Assembly (NCBI RefSeq): GCF_943373825.1
Contig: NZ_CALSBP010000003.1
Location: 744,001-808,000 of the forward strand
DNA length: 64,000 nt
Direction: 5' to 3'
Origin: Aquimarina spinulae
Lineage (GTDB): Bacteria; Bacteroidota; Bacteroidia; Flavobacteriales; Flavobacteriaceae
Shown here: positions 8,749 to 18,616 of the stretch, one piece after another
How the letters are laid out: every line of letters starts with the position of its first letter
Numbering within the stretch: the stretch's first letter is position 1
Made by a program: the position numbers and the translations under genes
Notes under the pieces: model-generated
What the model saw: the letters and a program-made list of their open reading frames with translations, nothing else
What the model was told of the DNA's origin: nothing
Databases searched by the model: none

Positions 8749-9642
8749 TTATAATGGGTTCGAAATGTTCTTTTTCTTTGCAAATTTATAACCTTTTGCC
8801 CACCATTGTGTCATTTTTTCCTTATCAAAAATTAATGAGTTCGTAGTCAGTACGGTAGGAGTATAATATAGATCCATTGCTACATCGTGTTCTATTGCCT
8901 TAAACTTACCTATCCGAATGTTTTGATGTTCGATCCTATCCATCATAAAATCGACCATACTTGTAATTAAGGTAAAGGGGTTTTTGGTAGGCATTCTATT
9001 TAAATAATTAATTTCTGTTTCCAACACAATAACATCGAGCTCTGTTGCTCCACGTTTTATTGCTTCTTCAATAGGAACCATCGATCCCAAACCACCATCA
9101 ACATAATCACAATGGTTTTTTCTAACCAAACTCATAAAAGGTGGGTAATTGCAAGATATCCATATCCAATCTAAAAAATCCTGATATGTACATTCTTTTA
9201 TTGATTTATATTCTACTTCATTAGTAGAAAGATTGGTTACTGTAATGACTATATCTTTTTCTCCAGATTTTAGTTCTTCAAAATATGATTCAGAAATAGC
9301 ACTCTCTACCAGATTTCTAAGGTTTTTACTATCTCCAAATGATTTTTTCCCTTTAATCAAATTATACAATACATTAAAATGATTGATATTGATACTTGTA
9401 TATCCTCTTTGCTTTTTAATAGTAAAAGGACAGCTTTTAAATATTGAAGATTGATTTACCGAGGTATAAAAAGTTTTTATCTCTTCGATTTTGGATAATG
9501 CCAGATGTGATACCAAAAGGCTTCCGGTAGAAGTACCAATAAACAGGTCATATTTTCTACCCAAATCCTGAATTAAGTACTGTGCAACACCACCTGCAAA
9601 AGCTCCTTTACTTCCACCACCAGAAATTACTAATGCACGCAT
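8749..9642 (-). CDS. Patatin-like phospholipase (first of tandem pair)
   Basis: A 297-residue paralogue of the next gene, aligned along its whole length, with the same N-terminus MRALVISGGGSKGA, the elbow GTSTGS and the dyad aspartate in YVDGGLG. It is cytoplasmic by lack of a signal peptide. It begins 8 bases after the M1 aminopeptidase stop and ends 1 base before the second patatin, so the three genes form one operon transcribed leftward. The pair arose by local duplication and has since diverged well outside the motifs. Confidence 0.9.
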   Translation of the reverse strand: MRALVISGGGSKGAFAGGVAQYLIQDLGRKYDLFIGTSTGSLLVSHLALSKIEEIKTFYTSVNQSSIFKSCPFTIKKQRGYTSININHFNVLYNLIKGKKSFGDSKNLRNLVESAISESYFEELKSGEKDIVITVTNLSTNEVEYKSIKECTYQDFLDWIWISCNYPPFMSLVRKNHCDYVDGGLGSMVPIEEAIKRGATELDVIVLETEINYLNRMPTKNPFTLITSMVDFMMDRIEHQNIRIGKFKAIEHDVAMDLYYTPTVLTTNSLIFDKEKMTQWWAKGYKFAKKKNISNPL

Positions 9643-9650
9643 GTTTTATG

Positions 9651-11771
9651 TTATGGGGTTAATTTTTTTCTCAAAAAATCTTGTTGATTCTTCGGTAAAC
9701 TATCCAATAAAACTACGTATTTCTTTTTATATTTTTCGTCCTTTAGTATTTTATCCAAAATTTTTCTACAAGAGTTCCTAAAACGCCAATTATGATGCGT
9801 AGCTCCATCAACTAGATCTATTAAGGAATGGTCAGAAAAAGCTTGTAAGCTTTCTAAATAAGTAAACGCATTCTCACGAGTACTGAATCCAAATTTTGAC
9901 GATGTGTAACCCGATAGCTCCAGATAAAATTTTTGATGTTCGCTGGTATAGTAATCCTTTGTGTTTAATGCTAAAACTAACCATAACATTCTAACATTTT
10001 TAGTATTAAAGCCTACAATTTCTTTGGTAAGATCCAGATACTCTTTTCTTTTTTCTGGAAAACTAGTCCATAAATGATAAAGTGCCGGTTCTATGGTAGC
10101 ATACGAGGCATCTTTTAGCAAAGATTCATATTGTTCTTGTAAATCCTTAGGTACTGTATTTAATGTATTGGCAATAGCCTGACGTACAAAAATGTTATTT
10201 GTCTCAAAAGCTTTATCATACAAGGCTATAACCTCTGGAGAGTTTTGCCCTTCTAATTGATATACAGCTTCCTGACCAATGTAATCATTTGTAGGGAAAT
10301 CTAATGCCTTAGCCAAAGTACCCCATTTTCCTGCCATAGGTTGAGTACGTTCTTGCGCCAGGCCAAGGTAGTTTTTAATGAAATCTGATTTTGCAAGTAT
10401 ATCTAATGCTTCTTGCGAAGGGAATTTTATATTCTCTAACCATAATTGCCTAAATGCTTTCAAATCTTTACCACTCACGGCCGAAGCTATCGCTATAAAA
10501 TCATTGGTTGTAACATTTTGAAATTTATGCTTTTCGAGATAATTATGAATTGTAATTTTAAAACTAGTATCGCCAATCAAATTTCTTAATGCATGAATAG
10601 CCCAGGCTCCTCTTTGATAAAATGTTAGAGAGCTTGCTTTGGGATTTAATAATGATGTTGCATTCTTTGTTTTGGATAGCTCGGTGAGTTGTTCTGCACT
10701 TTCATACAATTTGTATTGAAAATAATCATCTCCAAAAATTTCTTTTTCTGCTAATAATGCATAATATGTTGCAAACCCTTCTTGAAGCCAATGGTGTGTT
10801 CCTTCGGTTTCAGTTACCAAATCTCCAAACCATTGATGTGCCAACTCATGTGCATTGACATTAATATAATTTTGATCAATGAATGCTGTTTCATCAACCA
10901 TAAAGGCATCAGAAAAAATAGTTGTTCCTGTGTTTTCCATACCTGCATATAAAAAATCTTTAACAGGAATTTGCTTATAATTTTGCCAGGGAAACGAAAA
11001 CCCGATCTCTTTTTCTAAAAAATCAAAGATCTGTTTACTATGCTTATAGGTTGTCTCGAATTTATGCTTATCCTTTGGGTAATAATACATTTCTAAAGGA
11101 GTTCCATTTGCCGAAGTTTCTACTACTTTATCATATTTCCCAATGGCAAAAGCAACCAAATAGCTACTCATGGGACGTTGCATATCATACTGCCAACTTT
11201 GGATAGAATCATTTACCGATTCTGTTTTAGTGAGTTTTCCATTGGCAATAACTTCATAGCCTTTATAAAAACTAATCGTGAGATCATATTCGAGCTTTTC
11301 ATTCATATCATCAAAACTGGGAAGCCAGTTAGAGGTATATTTTCCTTGCCCTTGTGTCCATACCTGATCATTACCTTCATAATCTTTAACAAAATAAAGT
11401 GCTTTTTTAGGTTTAGCTTCATAGTAAATCACTAGTTGATACTCGTTTTCTCTTTTAAAGTCTGAATTAATGATAATCTTCTTATTATCATACTTAAAAT
11501 CCACATTTTTACCATTTAAAGATACTTTACTGATTATCATATGTTGAGCATCTACAAAAACAGATTTCACAGACTCTATTATTTTAAAAGTATATGTTAC
11601 TTTTCCTTTTATTTTTTTTGACTTAGAATCTACAGTCACATCGACTTTACCATTTTGAAAATCAACATCAGCTTGTTCCTTTTTAAAATTATGAGGTTCT
11701 GCAGAAGCCATTTCCTGAGCATTGCCTATTGAAGAAAAAACAAGTATTAAAAAGCTTAAAATAAATTTCAT
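9651..11771 (-). CDS. Secreted M1 family metallo-aminopeptidase
   Basis: A 706-residue zinc aminopeptidase with a signal peptide (MKFILSFLILVFSSIGNAQ). Motifs in order: the exopeptidase motif AGMENTG around residue 276, the zinc site HELAHQWFGD around 305, and the distal zinc ligand Glu in WLQEGFATYYA around 328. The N-terminal beta-saddle is present. The C-terminal half is a helical repeat region typical of M1 enzymes. It probably trims peptides in the periplasm or on the surface. It is the first gene of the operon with the two patatins. Confidence 0.93.
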   Translation of the reverse strand: MKFILSFLILVFSSIGNAQEMASAEPHNFKKEQADVDFQNGKVDVTVDSKSKKIKGKVTYTFKIIESVKSVFVDAQHMIISKVSLNGKNVDFKYDNKKIIINSDFKRENEYQLVIYYEAKPKKALYFVKDYEGNDQVWTQGQGKYTSNWLPSFDDMNEKLEYDLTISFYKGYEVIANGKLTKTESVNDSIQSWQYDMQRPMSSYLVAFAIGKYDKVVETSANGTPLEMYYYPKDKHKFETTYKHSKQIFDFLEKEIGFSFPWQNYKQIPVKDFLYAGMENTGTTIFSDAFMVDETAFIDQNYINVNAHELAHQWFGDLVTETEGTHHWLQEGFATYYALLAEKEIFGDDYFQYKLYESAEQLTELSKTKNATSLLNPKASSLTFYQRGAWAIHALRNLIGDTSFKITIHNYLEKHKFQNVTTNDFIAIASAVSGKDLKAFRQLWLENIKFPSQEALDILAKSDFIKNYLGLAQERTQPMAGKWGTLAKALDFPTNDYIGQEAVYQLEGQNSPEVIALYDKAFETNNIFVRQAIANTLNTVPKDLQEQYESLLKDASYATIEPALYHLWTSFPEKRKEYLDLTKEIVGFNTKNVRMLWLVLALNTKDYYTSEHQKFYLELSGYTSSKFGFSTRENAFTYLESLQAFSDHSLIDLVDGATHHNWRFRNSCRKILDKILKDEKYKKKYVVLLDSLPKNQQDFLRKKLTP

Positions 11772-11870
11772 ACTACACGTAAATCAAATGTTCTGCCAAA
11801 ATAACGAAATTAGTCTGTTTATGTTACAAATTTTAGATTGACAATATTTCTATAATATAGTATATTCGCT

Positions 11871-13979
11871 ATGATGAATCCTAATATTTTACAAACTCCC
11901 ATAGATTATCTAAAAGGTGTTGGCCCATCCCGTGCTACTTTGCTTCGGTCGGAGCTTGGGATTCATACGTACCAGGATTTGGTTAACTTTTTCCCGAATC
12001 GATATCTTGATAAAACACAATACTATAAGATCAACCAATTACAGCGTAATTCGGCAGAGGTACAAATTATAGGCAAGATTGTTAATATTAAAACTGTAGA
12101 GCAAAAAAGAGGAAAGCGATTAGTTGCCAAATTTGTAGATGATACGGGTTCTTCTATAGAGTTGGTTTGGTTTAGAGGGCATAAATGGATTCGCGAAAAT
12201 TTAAAAATCAATACTCCCTATGTCATTTTTGGAAAAACCAAATACTATAATGGTTTTAGTATGCCACACCCTGATATGGAACTATTAACCGAGCATCAAA
12301 AAAATCTAAGAACGGTAATGCAACCCATATACCCTTCTACCGAAAAACTCTCTAATAAGGGTATCACCAACCGCGTGATGAGTAAAATGATGCAACAGTT
12401 GTTTGTAGAGACCAAAGTACGTTTCTACGACACGTTGTCTAAGGAAATTCTTGAGGATCTTAAACTTATTTCAAAAAGTGAAGCTGTTTTTAATATTCAT
12501 TTTCCTAAAAGCCAGGAACTATTATCCAAAGCGCAATATCGGCTTAAATTTGAAGAGTTATTTTATATTCAGCTACAACTCATCACTAAAAAACTAATTC
12601 GAAAACAAAAAATAAAAGGGTTTCCATTTACTGAAGTTGGAGAGCATTTTAATAATTTCTACAAGGATCACCTTCCTTTTGATCTTACCAATGCGCAAAA
12701 ACGGGTGATCAAAGAAATTCGAAATGATATTGGAAGTAGTGCCCAAATGAATCGTCTTTTGCAGGGAGATGTAGGATCGGGAAAAACTATTGTGGGATTA
12801 ATGATCATGCTATTGGCTATCGATAATGGATTTCAAGCTTGTTTAATGGCTCCAACCGCAATCCTGGCAAATCAACATTACCAAGGGATTACTGCACTTA
12901 CCAAAGAGCTGGATGTTAATGTAAAACTATTAATGGGCAGTTCTAAAGCCAAAGAACGACGAAAAATCCACGAGGAACTAGAAGAAGGGTCATTACATAT
13001 CCTAATTGGTACTCATGCTGTATTAGAAGACAAAGTGCAGTTTAAAAATCTAGGATTAGCCATTATTGATGAGCAACATCGATTTGGAGTGGCACAGCGT
13101 GCTAAGTTATGGCATAAAAACACCTATCCACCACATATTTTGGTGATGACAGCAACCCCAATACCCAGAACATTAGCGATGAGTTTATATGGTGATCTGG
13201 ATATTTCGGTAATTGATGAACTCCCTCCAGGTCGTAAAGCTATTAAAACGGTACATCGATACGATAGCAACCGATTAAAAGTATTTAAGTTCATTTCTGA
13301 AGAAATACAAAAAGGAAGACAAATTTATATTGTTTATCCATTGATACAGGAATCAGAAGCTATGGATTATAAAGATCTTATGGACGGATATGAGAGTATT
13401 GCCCGCTCCTTCCCTGCTCCAGAGTATCAAATTTCTATTGTTCATGGTAAAATGAAACCTGCTGATAAAGATTATGAAATGGAACGCTTTGTAAAAGGGG
13501 AAACCCAAATTATGGTTGCTACTACTGTAATTGAAGTTGGCGTTAATGTACCAAATGCCAGTGTAATGATTATAGAGAGTGCAGAGCGTTTTGGTTTATC
13601 ACAATTACATCAATTACGAGGGCGTGTAGGTCGTGGAGCAGAACAAAGTTTTTGCATTCTTATGACCAGCTTTAAATTATCTGCAGACAGTAAGACCCGA
13701 TTAGAAACTATGGTACGCACCAATGATGGTTTTGATATTGCCGAGGTAGATCTAAAATTACGAGGTCCTGGAGATATTATGGGCACCCAACAAAGTGGTG
13801 TGCTTAATCTTAAAATAGCAGATATCGTAAGAGATAATGATATCTTAAAAACAGCAAGGCATTATGCTATGAAAATCCTAAATGAAGACCCTTCTTTATC
13901 CTTAGAGAAAAATAAAGTATTACTGTACACCTATCAGCAACTCGCCAAACATAAGAATATATGGAATTACATTTCTTAA
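11871..13979 (+). CDS. recG: ATP-dependent DNA helicase RecG
   Basis: A 702-residue superfamily 2 helicase that remodels stalled replication forks and Holliday junctions. The N-terminal wedge/OB domain starts with TPIDYLKGVGPSRATLL and includes a nucleic-acid-binding OB fold. Helicase motifs follow: Walker A GDVGSGKT near residue 300, the DEQH box (IIDEQHRFG) near 397, motif III TATPIPRT and motif VI QLRGRVGRG. Length is normal for the family. Two consecutive ATGs (11871 and 11874) are possible starts. It stands as a single gene divergent from the M1 peptidase operon. Confidence 0.97.
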   Translation: MMNPNILQTPIDYLKGVGPSRATLLRSELGIHTYQDLVNFFPNRYLDKTQYYKINQLQRNSAEVQIIGKIVNIKTVEQKRGKRLVAKFVDDTGSSIELVWFRGHKWIRENLKINTPYVIFGKTKYYNGFSMPHPDMELLTEHQKNLRTVMQPIYPSTEKLSNKGITNRVMSKMMQQLFVETKVRFYDTLSKEILEDLKLISKSEAVFNIHFPKSQELLSKAQYRLKFEELFYIQLQLITKKLIRKQKIKGFPFTEVGEHFNNFYKDHLPFDLTNAQKRVIKEIRNDIGSSAQMNRLLQGDVGSGKTIVGLMIMLLAIDNGFQACLMAPTAILANQHYQGITALTKELDVNVKLLMGSSKAKERRKIHEELEEGSLHILIGTHAVLEDKVQFKNLGLAIIDEQHRFGVAQRAKLWHKNTYPPHILVMTATPIPRTLAMSLYGDLDISVIDELPPGRKAIKTVHRYDSNRLKVFKFISEEIQKGRQIYIVYPLIQESEAMDYKDLMDGYESIARSFPAPEYQISIVHGKMKPADKDYEMERFVKGETQIMVATTVIEVGVNVPNASVMIIESAERFGLSQLHQLRGRVGRGAEQSFCILMTSFKLSADSKTRLETMVRTNDGFDIAEVDLKLRGPGDIMGTQQSGVLNLKIADIVRDNDILKTARHYAMKILNEDPSLSLEKNKVLLYTYQQLAKHKNIWNYIS

Positions 13980-14099
13980 TGTGTAATAAATACAATACTA
14001 TCATGTTTAGCTAATTTATAATCAAAAATAAGCACTGTATTATGATACCTTTGAAATTTCTAAACAAAGTAGTTAAAAATAAATAAAGACTTCTTAAAA

Positions 14100-14627
14100 A
14101 TGCCATATCAACAGATACCAGAATACCCAGAAAATTACTCCTCAGGTAACATAATTTCTAGACTTATAGATGGTCTTGGATATCGTTATTACTGGGCTAC
14201 AGATAATCTTGCAGATAGCGATCTAAAATATAAGCCATCTGCCGAAGGGTATAATACATATGAAACCATAGAACATATATATTGGCTTTCAATAATGATT
14301 ACTAATACTGCGCAAAATTTACCTAGTATCAGACTTACTCCAAATGATCTATCTCCTCTGAATTTTGATATCTTAAGAAAAAAAACGCTGTACAATCTAA
14401 AGAAGGCAAGTGAATTATATGCAAAAAACACAAAAGACGATATAGATAACTATATGATAGTTATACAAAGTGATGGGTATAAAGGAGAATTCCCTTTCTG
14501 GCATATGATCAATGGTCCAATATCTGATGCGCTCTACCACACAGGACAAATAGTATCGTTTAGGAGGACAACTGGCAATCCAATAGATCCAAAAGTTAAT
14601 GTATTTACAGGAAAAGCAAGGAGTTAA
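14100..14627 (+). CDS. DinB-like family protein
   Basis: A 175-residue soluble protein whose helices and histidine positions resemble the DinB/YfiT four-helix bundle: GLGYRYYWATDNL, then ETIEHIYWLS and the C-terminal ISDALYHTGQIVSFRR. His residues in EHIYW and ALYHTGQ are likely metal ligands. Many DinB-fold proteins are thiol-dependent transferases or of unknown function; the substrate is unknown. It lies alone 120 bases after recG. Confidence 0.7.
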   Translation: MPYQQIPEYPENYSSGNIISRLIDGLGYRYYWATDNLADSDLKYKPSAEGYNTYETIEHIYWLSIMITNTAQNLPSIRLTPNDLSPLNFDILRKKTLYNLKKASELYAKNTKDDIDNYMIVIQSDGYKGEFPFWHMINGPISDALYHTGQIVSFRRTTGNPIDPKVNVFTGKARS

Positions 14628-14772
14628 ATTTTGGTTAAGAAGAGATTTAAACGATTTTTTTACTCATATAATTATATTTTTATCTCTTGTAATACCAAGT
14701 TTTTAGATCTTTTAAAGCCTTTGGGTTACCTAAATTAATTTAAAATTCTACTATAAATTTTTAGCATTAATT

Positions 14773-15303
14773 ATGAGTAATGAGGAATATATTATAAAAG
14801 AAGCTACTCCAGATGAGTTTGCAAAAGTTGGAGAACTAATGGTTGATGTATATTCACAGTTAGAAGGTTTTCCTTCTAAAAAGGAACAACCCAACTATTA
14901 TAAAATGTTGGCTAATATCGGAAGTTTAACAGAGAACCCTAAAACGAAGTTGTTGATTGCTATTTCTTCAAATAAAAAAATAGGAGGAGGTGTTGTTTAT
15001 TTTGGTGATATGAAATATTATGGTTCTGGCGGTACGGCCACGACAGAAAAACATGCTTCTGGATTTAGGTTACTGGCAGTCGATCCAGCTACCAGAGGTA
15101 AAGGTTTAGGCAAACGTTTAACAAATGCTTGTATACAGATTGCAAAAGATGAAAAACAAAATCAAATGATAATTCATTCTACAAAAGCAATGCAGGTAGC
15201 ATGGAAAATGTATGAAAATATGGGATTTAAAAGATCAGAGGATTTAGATTTTATGCAAGGAGAACTTCCTGTTTTTGGTTTTAGATTAGTACTTCAAGAA
15301 TAA
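14773..15303 (+). CDS. GNAT family N-acetyltransferase
   Basis: A 176-residue acetyl-CoA-dependent acetyltransferase. The diagnostic acetyl-CoA-binding motif is FRLLAVDPATRGKGLGKRL near residues 98-115, followed by IIHSTKAMQVAWKMYENMGF, the standard end of the GNAT fold. The acceptor substrate cannot be inferred. It is spaced 45 bases from the LysE-type exporter gene on the same strand and might be co-transcribed with it. Confidence 0.9.
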   Translation: MSNEEYIIKEATPDEFAKVGELMVDVYSQLEGFPSKKEQPNYYKMLANIGSLTENPKTKLLIAISSNKKIGGGVVYFGDMKYYGSGGTATTEKHASGFRLLAVDPATRGKGLGKRLTNACIQIAKDEKQNQMIIHSTKAMQVAWKMYENMGFKRSEDLDFMQGELPVFGFRLVLQE

Positions 15304-15348
15304 TGAATCTCATTACAATAATTAGATATAATAAACTACACTACTACT

Positions 15349-16008
15349 ATGATACTACCAGATTTTGAAAATATTATATTTTTCTTGGCAGCTGCATCTA
15401 TATTAATTCTTATACCCGGCCCGTCTGTTCTTTATATTATGGCCAAAAGTGTCGAACAGGGTTATAAGGCAGGTATTGTTTCGGTTTTAGGAATAGGTAT
15501 TGGAAGCATGGTTCATGTTGCGGCCGCTGCAATTGGTATTTCTTCTATATTACTAACATCTTCTACTGCATTTTCGATTGTAAAGTATCTGGGGGCTATC
15601 TATCTTATTTATCTTGGTATCAAAAAATTATTAGAAAAAATACCTAGTAAGCAACCTGTAATCACAAATAAAAACAAGCGATTAGACAAAATTTTTTATG
15701 AAGGGATATTAGTAAACACCTTTAATCCTAAGACAGCGATATTCTTTTTTTCTTTTTTACCACAATTTATAAATATTGACAAAGGAGGTAATGCCAGTCA
15801 AATATTATTTCTTGGTATTTTATTTACTGTTTTTGCAATATTAAGTGATACATTATATGTTTTACTTTCTGTGAAAATATCAAAATGGTTTACCAGTTCT
15901 AAAAAGTACCTCAAAAGACAAAAAAACATTACAGGTTCTATTTACATAGCTCTTGGCCTAATAACATTGACTATTAATCAGCCTATAGAGCATTCTAATA
16001 CAAAATAG
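15349..16008 (+). CDS. LysE family amino-acid exporter
   Basis: A 219-residue inner-membrane protein with about six hydrophobic segments. The N-terminal signature ILILIPGPSVLYIMAKSVEQG and the following GIVSVLGIGIGSMVHVAAAA are classic for LysE/RhtB exporters of amino acids or their derivatives. The NTFNPKTAIFFFSFLPQFI motif in the middle is also diagnostic. The exported substrate is unknown. Confidence 0.92.
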   Translation: MILPDFENIIFFLAAASILILIPGPSVLYIMAKSVEQGYKAGIVSVLGIGIGSMVHVAAAAIGISSILLTSSTAFSIVKYLGAIYLIYLGIKKLLEKIPSKQPVITNKNKRLDKIFYEGILVNTFNPKTAIFFFSFLPQFINIDKGGNASQILFLGILFTVFAILSDTLYVLLSVKISKWFTSSKKYLKRQKNITGSIYIALGLITLTINQPIEHSNTK

Positions 16009-16137
16009 CAGGTATTTTATTATTATATAAATAGTCAAAAAACATATAATTTATTTGATGATTCGCTTTTTTGTAACTACACCTTAAAAACAAAGTCCTT
16101 TTACCGATAGTATAGTGCAAAATAATTAGTATTAGGT

Positions 16138-16917
16138 ATGGAAATAGTATGTTACGGTTGTGGAAGAGGTGAAAATCCTGAAAATACAATTAAAGGAATA
16201 CACCATTGTCAATCAATAAATCCAGATTGGTGGGTAGAAATGGATATTCAGATTACTAAAGATCAAAAATTAGTTCTATTTCATGATTATCAAACAAAAC
16301 GAATCACTGGAGTAAATAACAAAATTCACCTACTTACTCTAAAAGAAATACAACAGCTTAATGCAGGGTATAATTTTAATGTTGAAAATGAATTTATATA
16401 TCGTGAGAACCCTATACAAATTCCGACTGTAGAAGAGGTATTTCAAAAATTCCCAAAAGCTAAACTATTACTCGATCTTCATACAAATAATCTTATAGCC
16501 GTTACTCGGCTAATTACATTAATCAAAAAATATGCTATGGCTAACCAGATAATTATAGTTAGTCGATATGATGAAGTAATTTCTTCTTTCAAAAAGAAAC
16601 GGCCTAAATGGAGGTATGGTGTACCTACCAAAGAAGCAAAAAAAATGATTTATAGTAGTTTTCTATATTTAGATAAGCTCTTTCCTATTACATCAGATAT
16701 ACTAATGCTCCCTAAAAAAGCTGGTAAAGTCAATGTTTTAACAAAAAGAGTGGTTAAGCATGTTAAAAAACGAAACAAAACACTTTGGGCCTGGATGTAT
16801 GAAGGAGAAATTGTAGAAACTGTAGATAATGAAATGGAGCTAAATGAAATGAAAGAGCTTGGAGTAAATGGTATATTTACAGGTTATCCTAAAAAATTAG
16901 TGAATGAACTACAATAA
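16138..16917 (+). CDS. Glycerophosphodiester phosphodiesterase family protein, atypical catalytic motif
   Basis: A 259-residue TIM-barrel protein of the GDPD family, which hydrolyses glycerophosphodiesters to glycerol-3-phosphate and an alcohol. It retains the PENT motif, the metal ligands in WVEMDIQITKD and the second catalytic His in LVLFHD. The usual HRG at the N-terminus is altered: the sequence is CYGCGRGENPENT, so the first catalytic His is replaced by Gly. The end of the barrel, LGVNGIFTGYPKKLV, is normal. It has no signal peptide. Activity may be lost or changed. Confidence 0.82.
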   Translation: MEIVCYGCGRGENPENTIKGIHHCQSINPDWWVEMDIQITKDQKLVLFHDYQTKRITGVNNKIHLLTLKEIQQLNAGYNFNVENEFIYRENPIQIPTVEEVFQKFPKAKLLLDLHTNNLIAVTRLITLIKKYAMANQIIIVSRYDEVISSFKKKRPKWRYGVPTKEAKKMIYSSFLYLDKLFPITSDILMLPKKAGKVNVLTKRVVKHVKKRNKTLWAWMYEGEIVETVDNEMELNEMKELGVNGIFTGYPKKLVNELQ

Positions 16918-16978
16918 TTAACTTCAAACTTTAAAAAGATCCTATATAATCAATTGGCAAAATTATAATCATTCTATT

Positions 16979-18004
16979 ATGAAAATACTAAAGACTATTA
17001 CTCTATTATTAGGTGTTTTGATGTTATCCATATTTACCTTCTCTTTTGTAAATCAGAAACCAAAGAGTACTCCTCCTGGTAAAATAGTAGACATTGGTGG
17101 ATATAATTTACACTATATCTCTAAAGGAAAAGGGGATTACACTGTTCTTTTTATACATGGAGCAAATGATGTAGCTCAACTATGGAGTCCAATACTTAAT
17201 GAAGTAAGTAAATATACCAAAACAGTTGCGATAGACGAACTTGGTAGAGGGTGGAGCGATTGGGGGCATCATGATAAAACACGTAGACAACAAGCGTATG
17301 ATTTTCATAAGCTATTAAAAACAGAAGAAATAGAAGGTCCATATATTTTAGTTGCGCATTCATTAGGAGGCTTAATTGCGCAATCTTTTGTAAAGCAATT
17401 TAAGAATGAAGTAGCTGGAGTTGTATTTGTGGATGCTACACACCCTGATGAAGTTTTTAGATTCCCTGATGAAGAAGGAGTATTAAGGTTTAGAGCAGGG
17501 CATACTACAGCTAGAGATATAGAAGTACCAAAAATTCAAACAGGGAAAATAGACAAAAAGCAACATTTGGAAAAAGTAGAACGAGCAAAGAAAGTAACTG
17601 AATTTAAAAAGTATTTTTCTCCTTCAGAAGCCGTAATACTTCAAGAAGCATACAACAGACCACAATTTAGGCCAAAAGATATAACAACTGCTTATCCATA
17701 TTTATTTGAAGAACTTCGCGAAATGTCTAATCATAAAAGTATGTATACTTTTGGGAATATTCCGCTTATCATACTTAGTGCTCCTATAGACTATTCCTGG
17801 ATAAGTGATGATACGTTCTCTAAAGGAGAATTCTCCTCAAGGGAAAAATTAGTAGAATACTCTATTAAATTACAAAAAGATTTTTTGAATTATTCAACAG
17901 TAAGCAAACAGATTTCTATAAATTCAGGGCATTATATTCATTTAGAAAAACCCAATATTATTATAAAGTCAATTAAAGAAATTTTGGACTCTTTAAAAAA
18001 GTAA
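16979..18004 (+). CDS. Secreted or membrane-anchored alpha/beta hydrolase
   Basis: A 341-residue alpha/beta-hydrolase with an N-terminal hydrophobic export segment (TITLLLGVLMLSIFTFSFV). Key motifs are the oxyanion HG (VLFIHGAND) near residue 60, the DELGRGWSDWG loop, the nucleophile elbow VAHSLGGL near 126, and the catalytic His in NSGHYIHLEKP near the C-terminus. It belongs to the large esterase, lipase and epoxide hydrolase group; the substrate is unknown. The next small hydrolase-like gene starts 19 bases later and is likely co-transcribed. Confidence 0.88.
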   Translation: MKILKTITLLLGVLMLSIFTFSFVNQKPKSTPPGKIVDIGGYNLHYISKGKGDYTVLFIHGANDVAQLWSPILNEVSKYTKTVAIDELGRGWSDWGHHDKTRRQQAYDFHKLLKTEEIEGPYILVAHSLGGLIAQSFVKQFKNEVAGVVFVDATHPDEVFRFPDEEGVLRFRAGHTTARDIEVPKIQTGKIDKKQHLEKVERAKKVTEFKKYFSPSEAVILQEAYNRPQFRPKDITTAYPYLFEELREMSNHKSMYTFGNIPLIILSAPIDYSWISDDTFSKGEFSSREKLVEYSIKLQKDFLNYSTVSKQISINSGHYIHLEKPNIIIKSIKEILDSLKK

Positions 18005-18023
18005 GCAAAAAGCAAAACAACCA

Positions 18024-18554
18024 ATGAAACCAAAACTAATCATTTTGTCTGACCTATGGGGAAAGAAAAAATCGGATTGGGTTGCTTATTATACCAAAGA
18101 GCTTCAAGATCATTTTGTGTTACAATATTATGACTGTTGTGAATTAGGAATGTTAGACATATCGACATACACCGAAGAAAACCTTCATAAACAATTTACT
18201 AAAGGAGGAATTGATCGGGCAGTGCAAAACTTACTTACCCTAGAAAAAGGAAAAATACATATCCTTGCGTTTAGTGTTGGTGGGGTCATTGGCTGGAAAT
18301 CGGCTATAAAAAACCAGAATATAGTATCACTGCACGCGGTTTCATCAACAAGGTTACGATATGAAACAAATAAACCCAAAACAAAAATAAAGCTCTATTT
18401 TGGAGAGAATGATATCTATTCTCCAAAAAACGAATGGTATGCTCTAATGGGTATTAATGCCATTATAGAAAAAGAAAAAAAACATCAACTATACATCGAA
18501 CCAGAATTTGCTATACAACTAAGCAATAGAATAAAAAATAGTATAAATCATTAA
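18024..18554 (+). CDS. Small alpha/beta hydrolase-fold protein
   Basis: A 176-residue cytoplasmic protein reading as a minimal alpha/beta-hydrolase: first strand LIILSDLWGKKKSDW, then the elbow ILAFSVGGVIGWKSA with a Ser in the FSVGG position, and KIKLYFGENDIYSP as the strand bearing the acidic residue. It is shorter than usual and lacks an obvious cap. A His near the C-terminus (EKKHQLYIEPEF) may complete the triad. It is paired with the larger hydrolase upstream. Function unknown. Confidence 0.7.
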   Translation: MKPKLIILSDLWGKKKSDWVAYYTKELQDHFVLQYYDCCELGMLDISTYTEENLHKQFTKGGIDRAVQNLLTLEKGKIHILAFSVGGVIGWKSAIKNQNIVSLHAVSSTRLRYETNKPKTKIKLYFGENDIYSPKNEWYALMGINAIIEKEKKHQLYIEPEFAIQLSNRIKNSINH

Positions 18555-18556
18555 AT

Positions 18557-18594
18557 AAAAAAAGCCTCACAATACTACAATACTGTAAGGCTTT
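18557..18594 (-). terminator. Terminator for the leftward nuclease gene
   Basis: AAAGCCTCAC (18561-18570) pairs with GTAAGGCTTT (18585-18594) with one mismatch. On the minus strand seven T residues follow (18563-18557), so it terminates the nuclease gene. It may also stop plus-strand transcription less efficiently. Confidence 0.7.
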
Positions 18595-18616
18595 AGTAAT
18601 TACACTTGCAAAAAAA

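Noticed and set aside
7824..9642. Tandem patatins as a CBASS effector
   Set aside because: No cyclic-nucleotide synthetase, ubiquitin-like or other CBASS gene is in the region; an M1 peptidase is the operon partner instead.
11838..11866. TTGACA with 17 bases to TATATT before recG, resembling a sigma-70 promoter of E. coli type
   Set aside because: It lies only a few bases from the recG start codon and flavobacteria use different promoter boxes; chance in AT-rich DNA.
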